From contig CAJTUA010000015.1 of the NCBI GenBank assembly GCA_910579615.1, positions 1 through 64,000 on the forward strand: a stretch of DNA of 64,000 nucleotides. The letters run 5' to 3'. The stretch is from an uncultured Lachnospiraceae bacterium. GTDB taxonomy: Bacteria > Bacillota > Clostridia > Lachnospirales > Lachnospiraceae. Shown here in pieces: positions 25,866 through 33,543 of the stretch. Every line of letters begins with the position of its first letter. The stretch's first letter is position 1. The notes below the pieces were generated by a model. The model saw only the letters and a list, made by a program, of their open reading frames with translations. It ran no database searches and had not been told where the DNA came from. The translations under genes were made by a program, and so were the position numbers.

Positions 25866-27287
25866 CTAATATGCATTTTTATTGATAAATCCTTTAAATA
25901 GCGTCAGGAACAATATCTTAACATCCAACCCAAGCGACCAGTTCTCAATATAGTAAAGGTCATACTCAATCCTTTTTTTAATTGAGGTATCCCCGCGGTA
26001 GCCATTGACCTGCGCCCAGCCGGAAAGCCCCGGACGCACCTGGTGTTTAATCATATAGCGCGGAATTTCTTCCCGGAATTTCTCCACAAAATACGGCCGT
26101 TCCGGGCGCGGGCCAATCAGGCTCATATCACCCTTGATAATGTTGATAAGCTGCGGGAGCTCATCAAGGCTTGTCTTGCGTATAAACCGCCCAATTCCCG
26201 TCACACGCACGTCGTTTGCCGTTGTCCACGCCTTTTTCTCCTTCGCCTCGCTCTGGACTTCCATCGAGCGGAACTTGTACATCTTAAATTCCTTATTGTG
26301 CAGCCCGACGCGCACCTGCGAAAAAATAATCGGTCCTTTGGATGTGGATTTGATAATGATAGCAATCACCAGCATCGGAATCATGGAAATCACCAGCGCG
26401 ACGGACGCGCCGACCAGGTCAAACGCCCGCTTTATGACACTGTTAAAAACATTGTTTAACGGCACGTTCCGGATGTTGATGGCAGGAATCCCATCCAAAT
26501 CCTCCATGACCGCCACCGTCGGTATGACACTGCGGTAGTCCGGGATAAATTTCGTGTGGACGCCGGATTTCTCGCAGATTCCGACCAGGCGCGCCAGTTT
26601 GATGTATTCGTCAATGCCAAGGGTAATCGCAATCTCATCAAAGCTATTTTCGCGCAGCACATCCTCCAAATCATCGCATGTGCCAATCACCGCCGCCTTC
26701 TTGTACATCGTTCCGACTTCCATGTTATCGTCAAGAATCCCGTGGATATGGTAGCCCCACTGCGGGTTCTGCCGGACGCGGTCGAGGTATGCCTCCGTCG
26801 TGCGGCTGTAGCCCACAATCAGCACATGCTTCTGGTTAAAGCCCCGCTTGCGGATTGCCTTCAATATCCGCCCTAAGATAAAGCGGAAGCCCGCGCCAAA
26901 AGAGAAATTCATCACCGCGAAAGCCACAAAGAGACCGCGCGAAATATCATTCTCATGGATTGCATAAAGCACCGTCGCAAAGACAAACAGCCCAAGAATA
27001 TTCGCCTTAAACAGATTCCAGTACAGCAAACGCCCGCCGCCGCCCCGCTTTGGCTTGTAGAGATTGCAGTTCGCGTAAATAATCAAATACGCCGGAACAA
27101 GGTAATACAGGTTCTGCGCGTACTTTGGCAGGGAATAATAGCGCTCGTTCTCCGAGAGCGCAAACAGGGAGAACCGCGTCAGCACATGGAAGCGCACCTC
27201 ATACGCCAGCACGAAAGCCGCGACAATCAATATCGCGTCAATGACAATGTGAAGCCGGTTCAGCGACTTTTGGTTATCTTTTATCAT
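25866..27287 (-). CDS. WbaP-type polyprenyl-phosphate sugar-phosphate transferase
   Basis: A 473-residue protein of the large phosphoglycosyl transferase class. The N-terminal half has about four membrane spans and a CoA-binding/Rossmann-like middle domain (VLIVGYSRTTEAYLDRV). The C-terminal catalytic half has KMYKFRSM, SLDELPQ with the catalytic Asp-Glu, and MSLIGPRPERP. The ATG at 27287 was preferred over an upstream TTG that lies too close to the G-rich site. Family role: it starts exopolysaccharide or capsule synthesis on undecaprenyl phosphate. It has no glycosyltransferases beside it and lies 50 bases upstream of clpX. It is a second priming enzyme besides the PglC-like one at 14580-15218. 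Confidence 0.9.
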   Translation of the reverse strand: MIKDNQKSLNRLHIVIDAILIVAAFVLAYEVRFHVLTRFSLFALSENERYYSLPKYAQNLYYLVPAYLIIYANCNLYKPKRGGGGRLLYWNLFKANILGLFVFATVLYAIHENDISRGLFVAFAVMNFSFGAGFRFILGRILKAIRKRGFNQKHVLIVGYSRTTEAYLDRVRQNPQWGYHIHGILDDNMEVGTMYKKAAVIGTCDDLEDVLRENSFDEIAITLGIDEYIKLARLVGICEKSGVHTKFIPDYRSVIPTVAVMEDLDGIPAINIRNVPLNNVFNSVIKRAFDLVGASVALVISMIPMLVIAIIIKSTSKGPIIFSQVRVGLHNKEFKMYKFRSMEVQSEAKEKKAWTTANDVRVTGIGRFIRKTSLDELPQLINIIKGDMSLIGPRPERPYFVEKFREEIPRYMIKHQVRPGLSGWAQVNGYRGDTSIKKRIEYDLYYIENWSLGLDVKILFLTLFKGFINKNAY

Positions 27288-27461
27288 AAAATGCAAGCCC
27301 CCCTCTCTTATGGCAGCTTTTCATCCAATCCGTTTTCTTTCCATATTTCAAGAATACATGATTTTTCCACACAACACAACAAAAAAAATATTAAGAAATT
27401 TTAAAGAAACCGTTGGAATTCGTTCACAGTTCCATCACAATATTTTGATACACTGCAAATG

Positions 27462-27489
27462 ATTATAAACAAAATTCCGTAATATGCAA
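27462..27489 (-). promoter_or_regulatory. Predicted sigma-A promoter for the WbaP-type gene
   Basis: On the minus strand, TTGCAT (27484-27489) and TATAAT (27462-27467) are separated by 16 bases, about 175 bases upstream of the start at 27287. The 28-base word closely resembles the promoter at 55307-55334. Confidence 0.55.
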
Positions 27490-27538
27490 GCAAAATTATT
27501 CAATATTAACACAATTCCGATAGAAAGGAGCCTTTTTT

Positions 27539-29068
27539 ATGACCGATGAGAACCAAAATGGCTACAGTTTTCTTGCAGAAACTGCGAGCAGGAAACAGGA
27601 GGAAACCACCCCGGAAGGAGAAACCGCTTCCGGCGTGGAAGGGAACTCTGACGAAGGACTTCCTTTCCCGGAAGAAAAAATTTCCGCGGCAGGTTCTGTC
27701 CACGAAGAGGAAAACCACCCTGACGAAGAATCCGTTCTGCAAGACCAGCCCGACCATGCAGATATCCTGGCCTCTGCACCGCCGACCCTCCCTGCCCGCT
27801 ACACAGACAGCGGGATGGTGTGGCAAAAAAAAGGAACATTGGGCAAATTTTTCCGCCGCACGGGCAAGTTCGTTGCAGCCGCGCTTGTCTTTGGCACCAT
27901 CGCCGGCGGGGCTTTTATCGGCTTTAATGAGCTTTACTACCACCTAAACCCTTCGGCGAGACCATCCTACCATGCAGGCACCGCCGAACCGGGCACCAGC
28001 AATGCTTCGCCGCAGTCGTTCATCTCCTACACGGCGGTCTCTCCGGGTACCTCCGTCGCAACCGCGGACGTTTCTTCCATTGTGGACACAGCGATGCCAT
28101 CCCTCGTCTCGATTTCCTGCACCTTCCGCAACACGACGAGCTTTTTCGGCTATCTGTACGAGGGCACAACGGAGGGCTCCGGCTCCGGCATCATTGTCGG
28201 GAAAAACGATACGGAACTGTTGATTGCCACAAACAACCATGTTGTGGATGATGCCATTACAACAACAATAACCTTCCTTGACGGCAACCAGGTGGATGCG
28301 ACGGTGCGCGGCACGGAGGAAGCTGCCGACCTCGCCATCGTTTCTGTGCCGCTTGCGGATATCCCGCAGGAAACACTTGCAGCGCTTACGACTGCCATTC
28401 TCGGAAATTCCGACGAGGTCAGGGTTGGGCAGATGGTCATTGCCATCGGAAATTCGCTCGGCTACGGCCAGACAACAACGGTTGGTTACCTGAGCGCGAA
28501 GGAGCGGGAAATTACCGTGGCAGACTCCTCCACAGGAAAATCCGTGAATTATACCGCGCTGCAGGTGGATGCCGCAATTAACCCCGGCAACAGCGGCGGT
28601 GCCCTGCTCGACACGAACGGCAGGGTGATTGGCATTAACTCCGCAAAGCTTTCCAGTACAAATGTAGAGGGAATCGGCTATGCCATCCCGATTAACGATG
28701 CCATCGATATTTTGACCGAGCTGATGAACCGCGAAATCCTGACCGACGAGGAGCGCGGCTACCTTGGCGTATACCTCTCCGAACAGGAAATTACAGCGGA
28801 AATCTCAAGGCTTTACGGTTTCCCGCGCGGAGTTTACATCGCCAATGTTGTGGAGGGCGGCGCAGCGGCAGCGGCGGGCATTGTTTCCGGCGATATCGTG
28901 ACCGCCATTAACGGCTCGGCCGTGACCGCCAGGACACAGCTGCAGGAAAAGGTCAATTCCTACCGCGCTGGCACAGAGATTGAAGTGACACTTGCGCGGT
29001 TGGAAAATGGGGAATATGTGGAACGCAATGTGACGGTAGTGCTCGGGAGCAAAGCGGATTTTGATTAA
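27539..29068 (+). CDS. htrA: HtrA/DegP-like membrane-anchored serine protease (S1C)
   Basis: A 509-residue protein; the ATG follows AGAAAGGAG. An acidic, Glu-rich cytoplasmic N-terminus (1-100) is followed by one membrane span near 112-135 and a Ser/Thr-rich linker. The trypsin-like domain has catalytic His234 (NNHVV), Asp264 (ADLAI) and Ser352 (GNSGG). A single PDZ domain occupies about 395-500 with the loop GYLGVYLS. Family role: surface quality control of misfolded exported proteins. The acidic N-terminus is typical of Clostridial homologues. It is divergent from the WbaP-type gene and 69 bases upstream of folC on the same strand, so co-transcription is possible. Confidence 0.93.
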   Translation: MTDENQNGYSFLAETASRKQEETTPEGETASGVEGNSDEGLPFPEEKISAAGSVHEEENHPDEESVLQDQPDHADILASAPPTLPARYTDSGMVWQKKGTLGKFFRRTGKFVAAALVFGTIAGGAFIGFNELYYHLNPSARPSYHAGTAEPGTSNASPQSFISYTAVSPGTSVATADVSSIVDTAMPSLVSISCTFRNTTSFFGYLYEGTTEGSGSGIIVGKNDTELLIATNNHVVDDAITTTITFLDGNQVDATVRGTEEAADLAIVSVPLADIPQETLAALTTAILGNSDEVRVGQMVIAIGNSLGYGQTTTVGYLSAKEREITVADSSTGKSVNYTALQVDAAINPGNSGGALLDTNGRVIGINSAKLSSTNVEGIGYAIPINDAIDILTELMNREILTDEERGYLGVYLSEQEITAEISRLYGFPRGVYIANVVEGGAAAAAGIVSGDIVTAINGSAVTARTQLQEKVNSYRAGTEIEVTLARLENGEYVERNVTVVLGSKADFD

Positions 29069-29103
29069 AATCCCTGATTTTCAGGCTCTTTATCAAAGCA
29101 ATA

Positions 29104-29120
29104 TCACGGGCTGCCCGTGA
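29104..29120. repeat. Small perfect hairpin between htrA and folC
   Basis: TCACGGG CTG CCCGTGA, a 7-bp stem with a 3-base loop and no T-run. It lies just ahead of the folC start and may affect folC translation. It overlaps a possible GTG start at 29117, which is one reason to prefer the later ATG. Confidence 0.4.
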
Positions 29121-29137
29121 CAGGGATGGGTATAAAA

Positions 29138-30637
29138 ATGCAAACATACAGGGAAATATTGGACTTTATCGACCATATCGGAAAATACAGCGAGCATCCG
29201 GGCATTGAGAATTCTGCCCGGATGCTTGAGGTGCTCGGCCACCCGGAGCGCGGGCTTTTCATCATCCACGTAGCAGGAACCAACGGCAAAGGTTCTGTCT
29301 GTGCATTCCTTGCCGATATGCTCACGGCGCAGGGTTACCGCACCGGGCTTTTTGTCTCGCCCCATCTCGTTGATATCCGCGAGCGCATCCAGCTTGACCG
29401 GGAAATGATTGGGAAGGAAGATTTCGTCTCCTGTTTCCATATGGTGCAGGCGGCAGCAAAGCAGCTTGCGCAGGAAGGCTATACCGGAATCACATATTTT
29501 GACTACCTCTTTGCGGTGGCACTCTGCTGGTACCGGCAAAAGGCTGTGGATTATGTCGTGCTCGAAACAGGGCTCGGCGGGCGGATGGACTCGACAAACG
29601 CGGTGGAAAAGCCGATTCTTACCGTGATTACATCCATCAGCCTTGACCATACGGAAATCCTTGGGGATACAATTGAAAAAATTGCGGCGGAAAAGGCAGG
29701 GATTGTAAAGCCGGGAGTGCCGCTCATTTACTGTGCAGATGAGGCGGGGGCGTGCGCGGTGATTGCAAAGACGGCAAGAGAAAAGGCGGCGCCGTGTGTC
29801 GGGGTTGGACGGCGTCACTGCACCCTGCTTTCCGGTCAGGGTACGAACCCTGAGGACGGCAGCTTTCCCGTTACTGCTCCCGATATTTCTGCTTTGGATG
29901 CTGATGCTTCCGATATGGGCGCACAAGACTGTCCTTCCTCTTCTTCATTCCCACACTGCCTGAGATTTTTCCTCCGCCTGCCCGCAGAAGAATGCGGAGT
30001 TTTTTTCCCGGACGGCATCCGCGAAACGCTCACCGTGAACAGCCCCGCCCTGTATCAGATGGAAAATGCGGCGATTGCCTATATGGCGGCGCTTTGGGTA
30101 TATCTGCTTGATAAACCTTCTGGTTCCATTCCGGAATCTTTGCGCGCCACATTGCGGGAGGCACTTTTCCTCTCAGCCTGGGAGGGGCGTTTTGAGGAAA
30201 TTCTTCCAAACGTCTATCTGGACGGTGCGCACAATGCTGACGGCATCCGCATGCTGCTCGCTTCCCTGCGCCCGGTTGTGGCAAACCGCAAAGCCACTCT
30301 CCTCTTTACTGCGGTAAAAGAAAAGGACACGGCCGAAATGATTCGTGAAGTCTGCGAAAGCGGGCTGTTTGGCCGCTACCTGGTCACAACCGTGGGCGGC
30401 GCGCGCGCCATTGCCCCGGAGGAACTGAAGGCTCTTTTCCTCACGCATACGGATGCCCCCGTCGCGACATTTGCTTCCCCGCAGGAAGCGTTTGCCGCCG
30501 GATTGGAGGAGATGGGGGGCATGAAAGAATTTGGTGGCAGCTCGATGGGATGCGGACAGGGAAAGGGAATTTTATTGTGTGCGGGTTCGCTTTACCTTGT
30601 TGGGATTATAAAAGAGTTGTTGATGTCTGGGGGCTGA
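29138..30637 (+). CDS. folC: Folylpolyglutamate synthase / dihydrofolate synthase family protein
   Basis: About 499 residues. Alternative starts at 29117 (GTG) and 29126 (ATG) exist; the ATG at 29138 was chosen because family proteins begin with a YxExxxFI-like helix. The P-loop reads HVAGTNGKGSVCAF, followed by SPHLVDIRERI. The Mur-ligase signatures ETGLGGRMDSTN and TSISLDHTEILG are intact. The C-terminal domain has LDGAHNADG. Family role: ATP-dependent addition of glutamate to folates. At about 500 residues it is longer than the usual 430 because of a Ser/Asp-rich insertion around residues 225-275 in the central domain. Confidence 0.92.
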   Translation: MQTYREILDFIDHIGKYSEHPGIENSARMLEVLGHPERGLFIIHVAGTNGKGSVCAFLADMLTAQGYRTGLFVSPHLVDIRERIQLDREMIGKEDFVSCFHMVQAAAKQLAQEGYTGITYFDYLFAVALCWYRQKAVDYVVLETGLGGRMDSTNAVEKPILTVITSISLDHTEILGDTIEKIAAEKAGIVKPGVPLIYCADEAGACAVIAKTAREKAAPCVGVGRRHCTLLSGQGTNPEDGSFPVTAPDISALDADASDMGAQDCPSSSSFPHCLRFFLRLPAEECGVFFPDGIRETLTVNSPALYQMENAAIAYMAALWVYLLDKPSGSIPESLRATLREALFLSAWEGRFEEILPNVYLDGAHNADGIRMLLASLRPVVANRKATLLFTAVKEKDTAEMIREVCESGLFGRYLVTTVGGARAIAPEELKALFLTHTDAPVATFASPQEAFAAGLEEMGGMKEFGGSSMGCGQGKGILLCAGSLYLVGIIKELLMSGG

Positions 30638-30783
30638 AAGAGTGTGGATGGCGGCAGTCCGCTGCCCGCGCCTGGCTTTTTCTTTCGGGTAAATGTTATG
30701 ACCGAATTATTTTCAAAAGTATACTCCATGCAGTAATTAACCATAGATTTGTACTCACTAAATTTATCTACCAGTTGATTCAA
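30592..30783 (-). CDS. Possible small protein with TTG start, antisense to the folC end
   Basis: A 63-residue frame with a TTG start 5 bases after a perfect TAAGGAGG. The first 35 residues (NQLVDKFSEYKSMVNYCM and following) look like a natural alpha/beta protein; the C-terminal third is Pro-rich and less convincing. The stop overlaps the end of folC on the opposite strand by 46 bases. The protein-like frame continues upstream of the TTG into a hairpin, so this may be a remnant of a longer gene. The family is not recognised. Confidence 0.3.
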   Translation of the reverse strand: MNQLVDKFSEYKSMVNYCMEYTFENNSVITFTRKKKPGAGSGLPPSTLFQPPDINNSFIIPTR

Positions 30784-30804
30784 ATAATCCTCCTTAAAAT
30801 ACCA

Positions 30805-30832
30805 AAAGCTCTTGACCTTAGCCAAGAGCTTT
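30805..30832. terminator. Hairpin downstream of folC
   Basis: AAAGCTCTTG (30805-30814) pairs perfectly with CAAGAGCTTT (30823-30832) around an 8-base loop, with TTTCTG following on the plus strand. It is a plausible but weak terminator of the htrA-folC transcript. The rest of 30833-31116 holds only a spaced inverted repeat (31036-31044 with 31099-31107) and no gene I can support. Confidence 0.45.
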
Positions 30833-31116
30833 CTGAAATCCTAAAAAACAGTTCTCTTTTTTTCAGCTCACGCCTATTCGGTGTAAGTGAACCGAAACTT
30901 ACAGAAAAACCTCCGCCCATGAATCCGAAAAATCATAAGCCTCTCCGGTTATTTTTATTATATGCCAAAACTCCAATAAAGTCAATAGCAAGTAAATTTG
31001 AGTTTCCCCATTTTTTCGCCACGTCACATCTTCCACCACAAATGCCACACTGTGATATCTTACCTTAAAACCTTCAACACAAAATGTGTCTGCCCCTTCA
31101 TTTGTGGCAATTTTTC

Positions 31117-31680
31117 TTATTGTATCATCTGTACAATTTTTTTCATAACCGCATCATACTCTACCACATTTCCCGCAGGTCCGAAATAATTTGTGGCTTC
31201 CCTATCCTCTCCAAAAAGGGTAAACATAAATAAGTCTTCTTCTGCAAACATAATCATATCTTCATCTATGGTTTCCTGCCTGAAAAACATATCTGTGCGA
31301 AAATCATTTTCCTGGAGCTTTCTCCAATATTCCACATTGATAAACGGCACTGCAAATTCTCTTCCAGCAAGCTTCGCAAAAAAATCATTATCATTTGTAA
31401 ATCCCTCTGTCCACCTTTGGTATTCCTTCAAATCAAATATACTTGTGTACTTCACCCCATCTACATATATGCTCCCATGTATTTCTGAACCTTTAAAAAA
31501 ATACTGATGCAAATACAGCTCACAAGTCATGAGAATAACCTTTTCCCCTGTCTCGTCACACATCTTAACAGCGTTTTCTATAATGCAATATTCCTTCGGT
31601 TTCCTGTACCAGATTAATACAACACATACCACAAATATAAATACAGTAGCTATACCACAAAAACAAAGCCTTTTTCGCAC
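31117..31680 (-). CDS. Hypothetical membrane-anchored or secreted protein
   Basis: A 187-residue protein with a basic start (MRKRLC) and one strongly hydrophobic segment (about 8-25) that serves as a signal anchor or uncleaved signal. The outer part is rich in aromatic and acidic residues and has no recognised motif or repeat. The gene is clearly AT-richer than the housekeeping genes nearby. It follows the larger secreted protein gene (31813-32928) on the same strand after 130 bases and may share its transcript. The start is preceded by AAGGAGGAATTG. Function unknown. Confidence 0.6.
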   Translation of the reverse strand: MRKRLCFCGIATVFIFVVCVVLIWYRKPKEYCIIENAVKMCDETGEKVILMTCELYLHQYFFKGSEIHGSIYVDGVKYTSIFDLKEYQRWTEGFTNDNDFFAKLAGREFAVPFINVEYWRKLQENDFRTDMFFRQETIDEDMIMFAEEDLFMFTLFGEDREATNYFGPAGNVVEYDAVMKKIVQMIQ

Positions 31681-31812
31681 AATTCCTCCTTAAACTACCC
31701 TATATCCCATCAGCTTCGGAAGCCGTTGCACTGATATGATAATACTTATACGATAAACTTCAAAACTATATGCGCATTAATCAATCCGGTGCAACAACTT
31801 CCGAAATTCTTT

Positions 31813-32928
31813 TTATTCCCCTGGTTTTCCTATAATAATCTCGCCAGGATATTTATAGAAAGGGGGAACTATGGTATATGTTTCACTCATTCCCTTTACG
31901 TCAAAACTGCCCAGAGGAAAACTAAGCATAAAATTGTTATTATTTCTTCCCGTCAAGTCATAACTCTCAATATATTGCCAATAGGATTGACCATTACTAG
32001 CGTTCCATTTTTCAGGATCTGCCATCTTCTTGACAAATTGACCGTTAATAACCCCAACAAATTCATCAAAACGACTAACCCATACTGTAGCAGCGTTTCC
32101 AATAAGCTTCCAACTCCCATCATACACATAAAAATAGCGCATTTCTGTTTGTGTTCCCACATCTGCTCTATATGCGCTATTACCATCATGAATCGTCACA
32201 CCTGCATTCCCATCATAGGATTTCAAAACTGTAATAACATTTCCCAAAGCCCAATCCAGTACTGCCCCATATGAAACTTTAGCTAATAGCTGAGAAATCC
32301 CATATTGAAAATTGTATCCCAACAAATCCTTCAACACACAGGGTTTTTTCACAACTCCTAAATCATAGGTTTTAAGTTGTGTCAATTCAAGACCTGCCCC
32401 GTCATGTACATAAATCTTCCTATGTGAATATGTTCTGCCACTATTGCAAGTGTATTCGCCATCATATATGTATATGGTATAATAATCAACTATTGCTAAA
32501 AGTGTTGGTGCATCGTCATATATGCCACTTTGCACCTTGGCATCATTGATTGGAAAGACAGGCATTTCATCCAATATCTCCCTATCTCTTGGATTGTTTG
32601 TATCAATTCTTCTTACTCCAAGCTCTTCCAGTTCAGCATCGATTTTTTCCAGTTTCTCTTGTATGTCACTTTTTAAAGCCTCACTAACCTTTGCAACATT
32701 CTCTTTCTCCGATACCATAATCTTTTGTAAAGTAAGTTCATTCATTTCATCAAAAAGTTTGTTTATTGCTTCTTCATGTTCCATTTTTGACTTTTGATAC
32801 TTCTCTAAATTATCTTCTGCCTGCAATACTGCACTAGATGTCGAAACCAACATCAATATCATAAGAAATACCCCTATTGCTCGCCGATAACTTTTCATCT
32901 TCCGTAATAAACCGATTTCCCAAGACAT
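31813..32928 (-). CDS. Hypothetical secreted protein with coiled-coil N-terminal part
   Basis: A 371-residue protein; the ATG is 7 bases after AAAGGAGA. Residues 12-36 form a signal peptide (basic stretch, hydrophobic core, cleavage likely after SAVLQA). A Lys/Glu-rich coiled coil (about 40-105) is followed by a Tyr- and Gly-rich C-terminal domain (about 135-371) with strand-like motifs such as YTIYIYDGEY and RYFYVYDGSWK. I do not recognise the family. It is AT-rich and sits in an accessory region, divergent from the small secreted peptide gene at 33331. The domain may be a beta-rich extracellular module; no catalytic motif is visible. Confidence 0.65.
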   Translation of the reverse strand: MSWEIGLLRKMKSYRRAIGVFLMILMLVSTSSAVLQAEDNLEKYQKSKMEHEEAINKLFDEMNELTLQKIMVSEKENVAKVSEALKSDIQEKLEKIDAELEELGVRRIDTNNPRDREILDEMPVFPINDAKVQSGIYDDAPTLLAIVDYYTIYIYDGEYTCNSGRTYSHRKIYVHDGAGLELTQLKTYDLGVVKKPCVLKDLLGYNFQYGISQLLAKVSYGAVLDWALGNVITVLKSYDGNAGVTIHDGNSAYRADVGTQTEMRYFYVYDGSWKLIGNAATVWVSRFDEFVGVINGQFVKKMADPEKWNASNGQSYWQYIESYDLTGRNNNNFMLSFPLGSFDVKGMSETYTIVPPFYKYPGEIIIGKPGE

Positions 32929-33330
32929 AAATAGTCTCCTTTCATTGCTATCAGTCAATAGGCATTTGCGAAACAGCAAAGTCCGCAAAAATATAGTCAA
33001 ACTTGCGAACCTGTTTCGAAATCACCTCTCCTAATGGATACTTTGAGTTACTGAAATATTATAATTCCTATCACCTCACTTAATTTTTTTATTTGCCACG
33101 GAAATCGAATAAACCTTCATTCTTTCTCAATATTTTCCACTTCCTCAAGCTATTTGTATTTTATCTTATTTTAATGGAAGGTACAAGTAGCAGACCAGTG
33201 AACAGAATTTCCAAATTCCCCTTTTTTGTTCACCAGTCTGCGCCCTTGCAAAATATCTCTATGTGCATTACAATTTCAGACAGAAAGAAAGGTATCCCTA
33301 AAAACGCATTCAGCAAGGAGGTTATACTTA
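32929..33330. other. AT-rich divergent intergenic region
   Basis: This region separates the secreted protein gene (minus) from the small peptide gene (plus) and should hold both promoters. An 8-bp inverted repeat CGAAACAG (32969-32976) / CTGTTTCG (33011-33018) lies upstream of the minus-strand gene. No consensus TTGACA/TATAAT pair stands out. Confidence 0.4.
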
Positions 33331-33513
33331 ATGAAACAAAAATTCCAAAAAATCAAATGTTGTGTCTTGACAATCTTGGTTGCCTTAAGTATCAGCTTTT
33401 CAGCGACCAATTCATCAGGTATGGTAAACAACGGTACAAAGTTCGAAATATGCAGTGACGAAAGCAGAGAAGTAACCTTACCCGCCGACCCTACTCCACC
33501 AGAGCGCTATTAG
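33331..33513 (+). CDS. Small secreted peptide (60 aa), unknown
   Basis: Starts MKQKFQKIKCC 7 bases after a perfect AAGGAGG. A basic N-terminus and a hydrophobic core (about 10-25) make a classical signal peptide with cleavage probably near SFSA. The predicted mature part is about 35 residues with one Cys and a Pro-rich, charged end (DPTPPERY). It lies opposite the secreted protein gene and 31 bases from the convergent end of an ABC exporter gene. It might be a peptide signal, a small bacteriocin or a short secreted effector. The AgrD-type Cys thiolactone pattern is not present. Confidence 0.6.
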   Translation: MKQKFQKIKCCVLTILVALSISFSATNSSGMVNNGTKFEICSDESREVTLPADPTPPERY

Positions 33514-33543
33514 ACATCTTCCGGTTCTGTAACATCTCCCCTT

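Noticed and set aside
33331..33513. AgrD-like cyclic autoinducer precursor
   Set aside because: There is no adjacent AgrB, the Cys is not placed in a thiolactone core, and the N-terminus is a conventional signal peptide.
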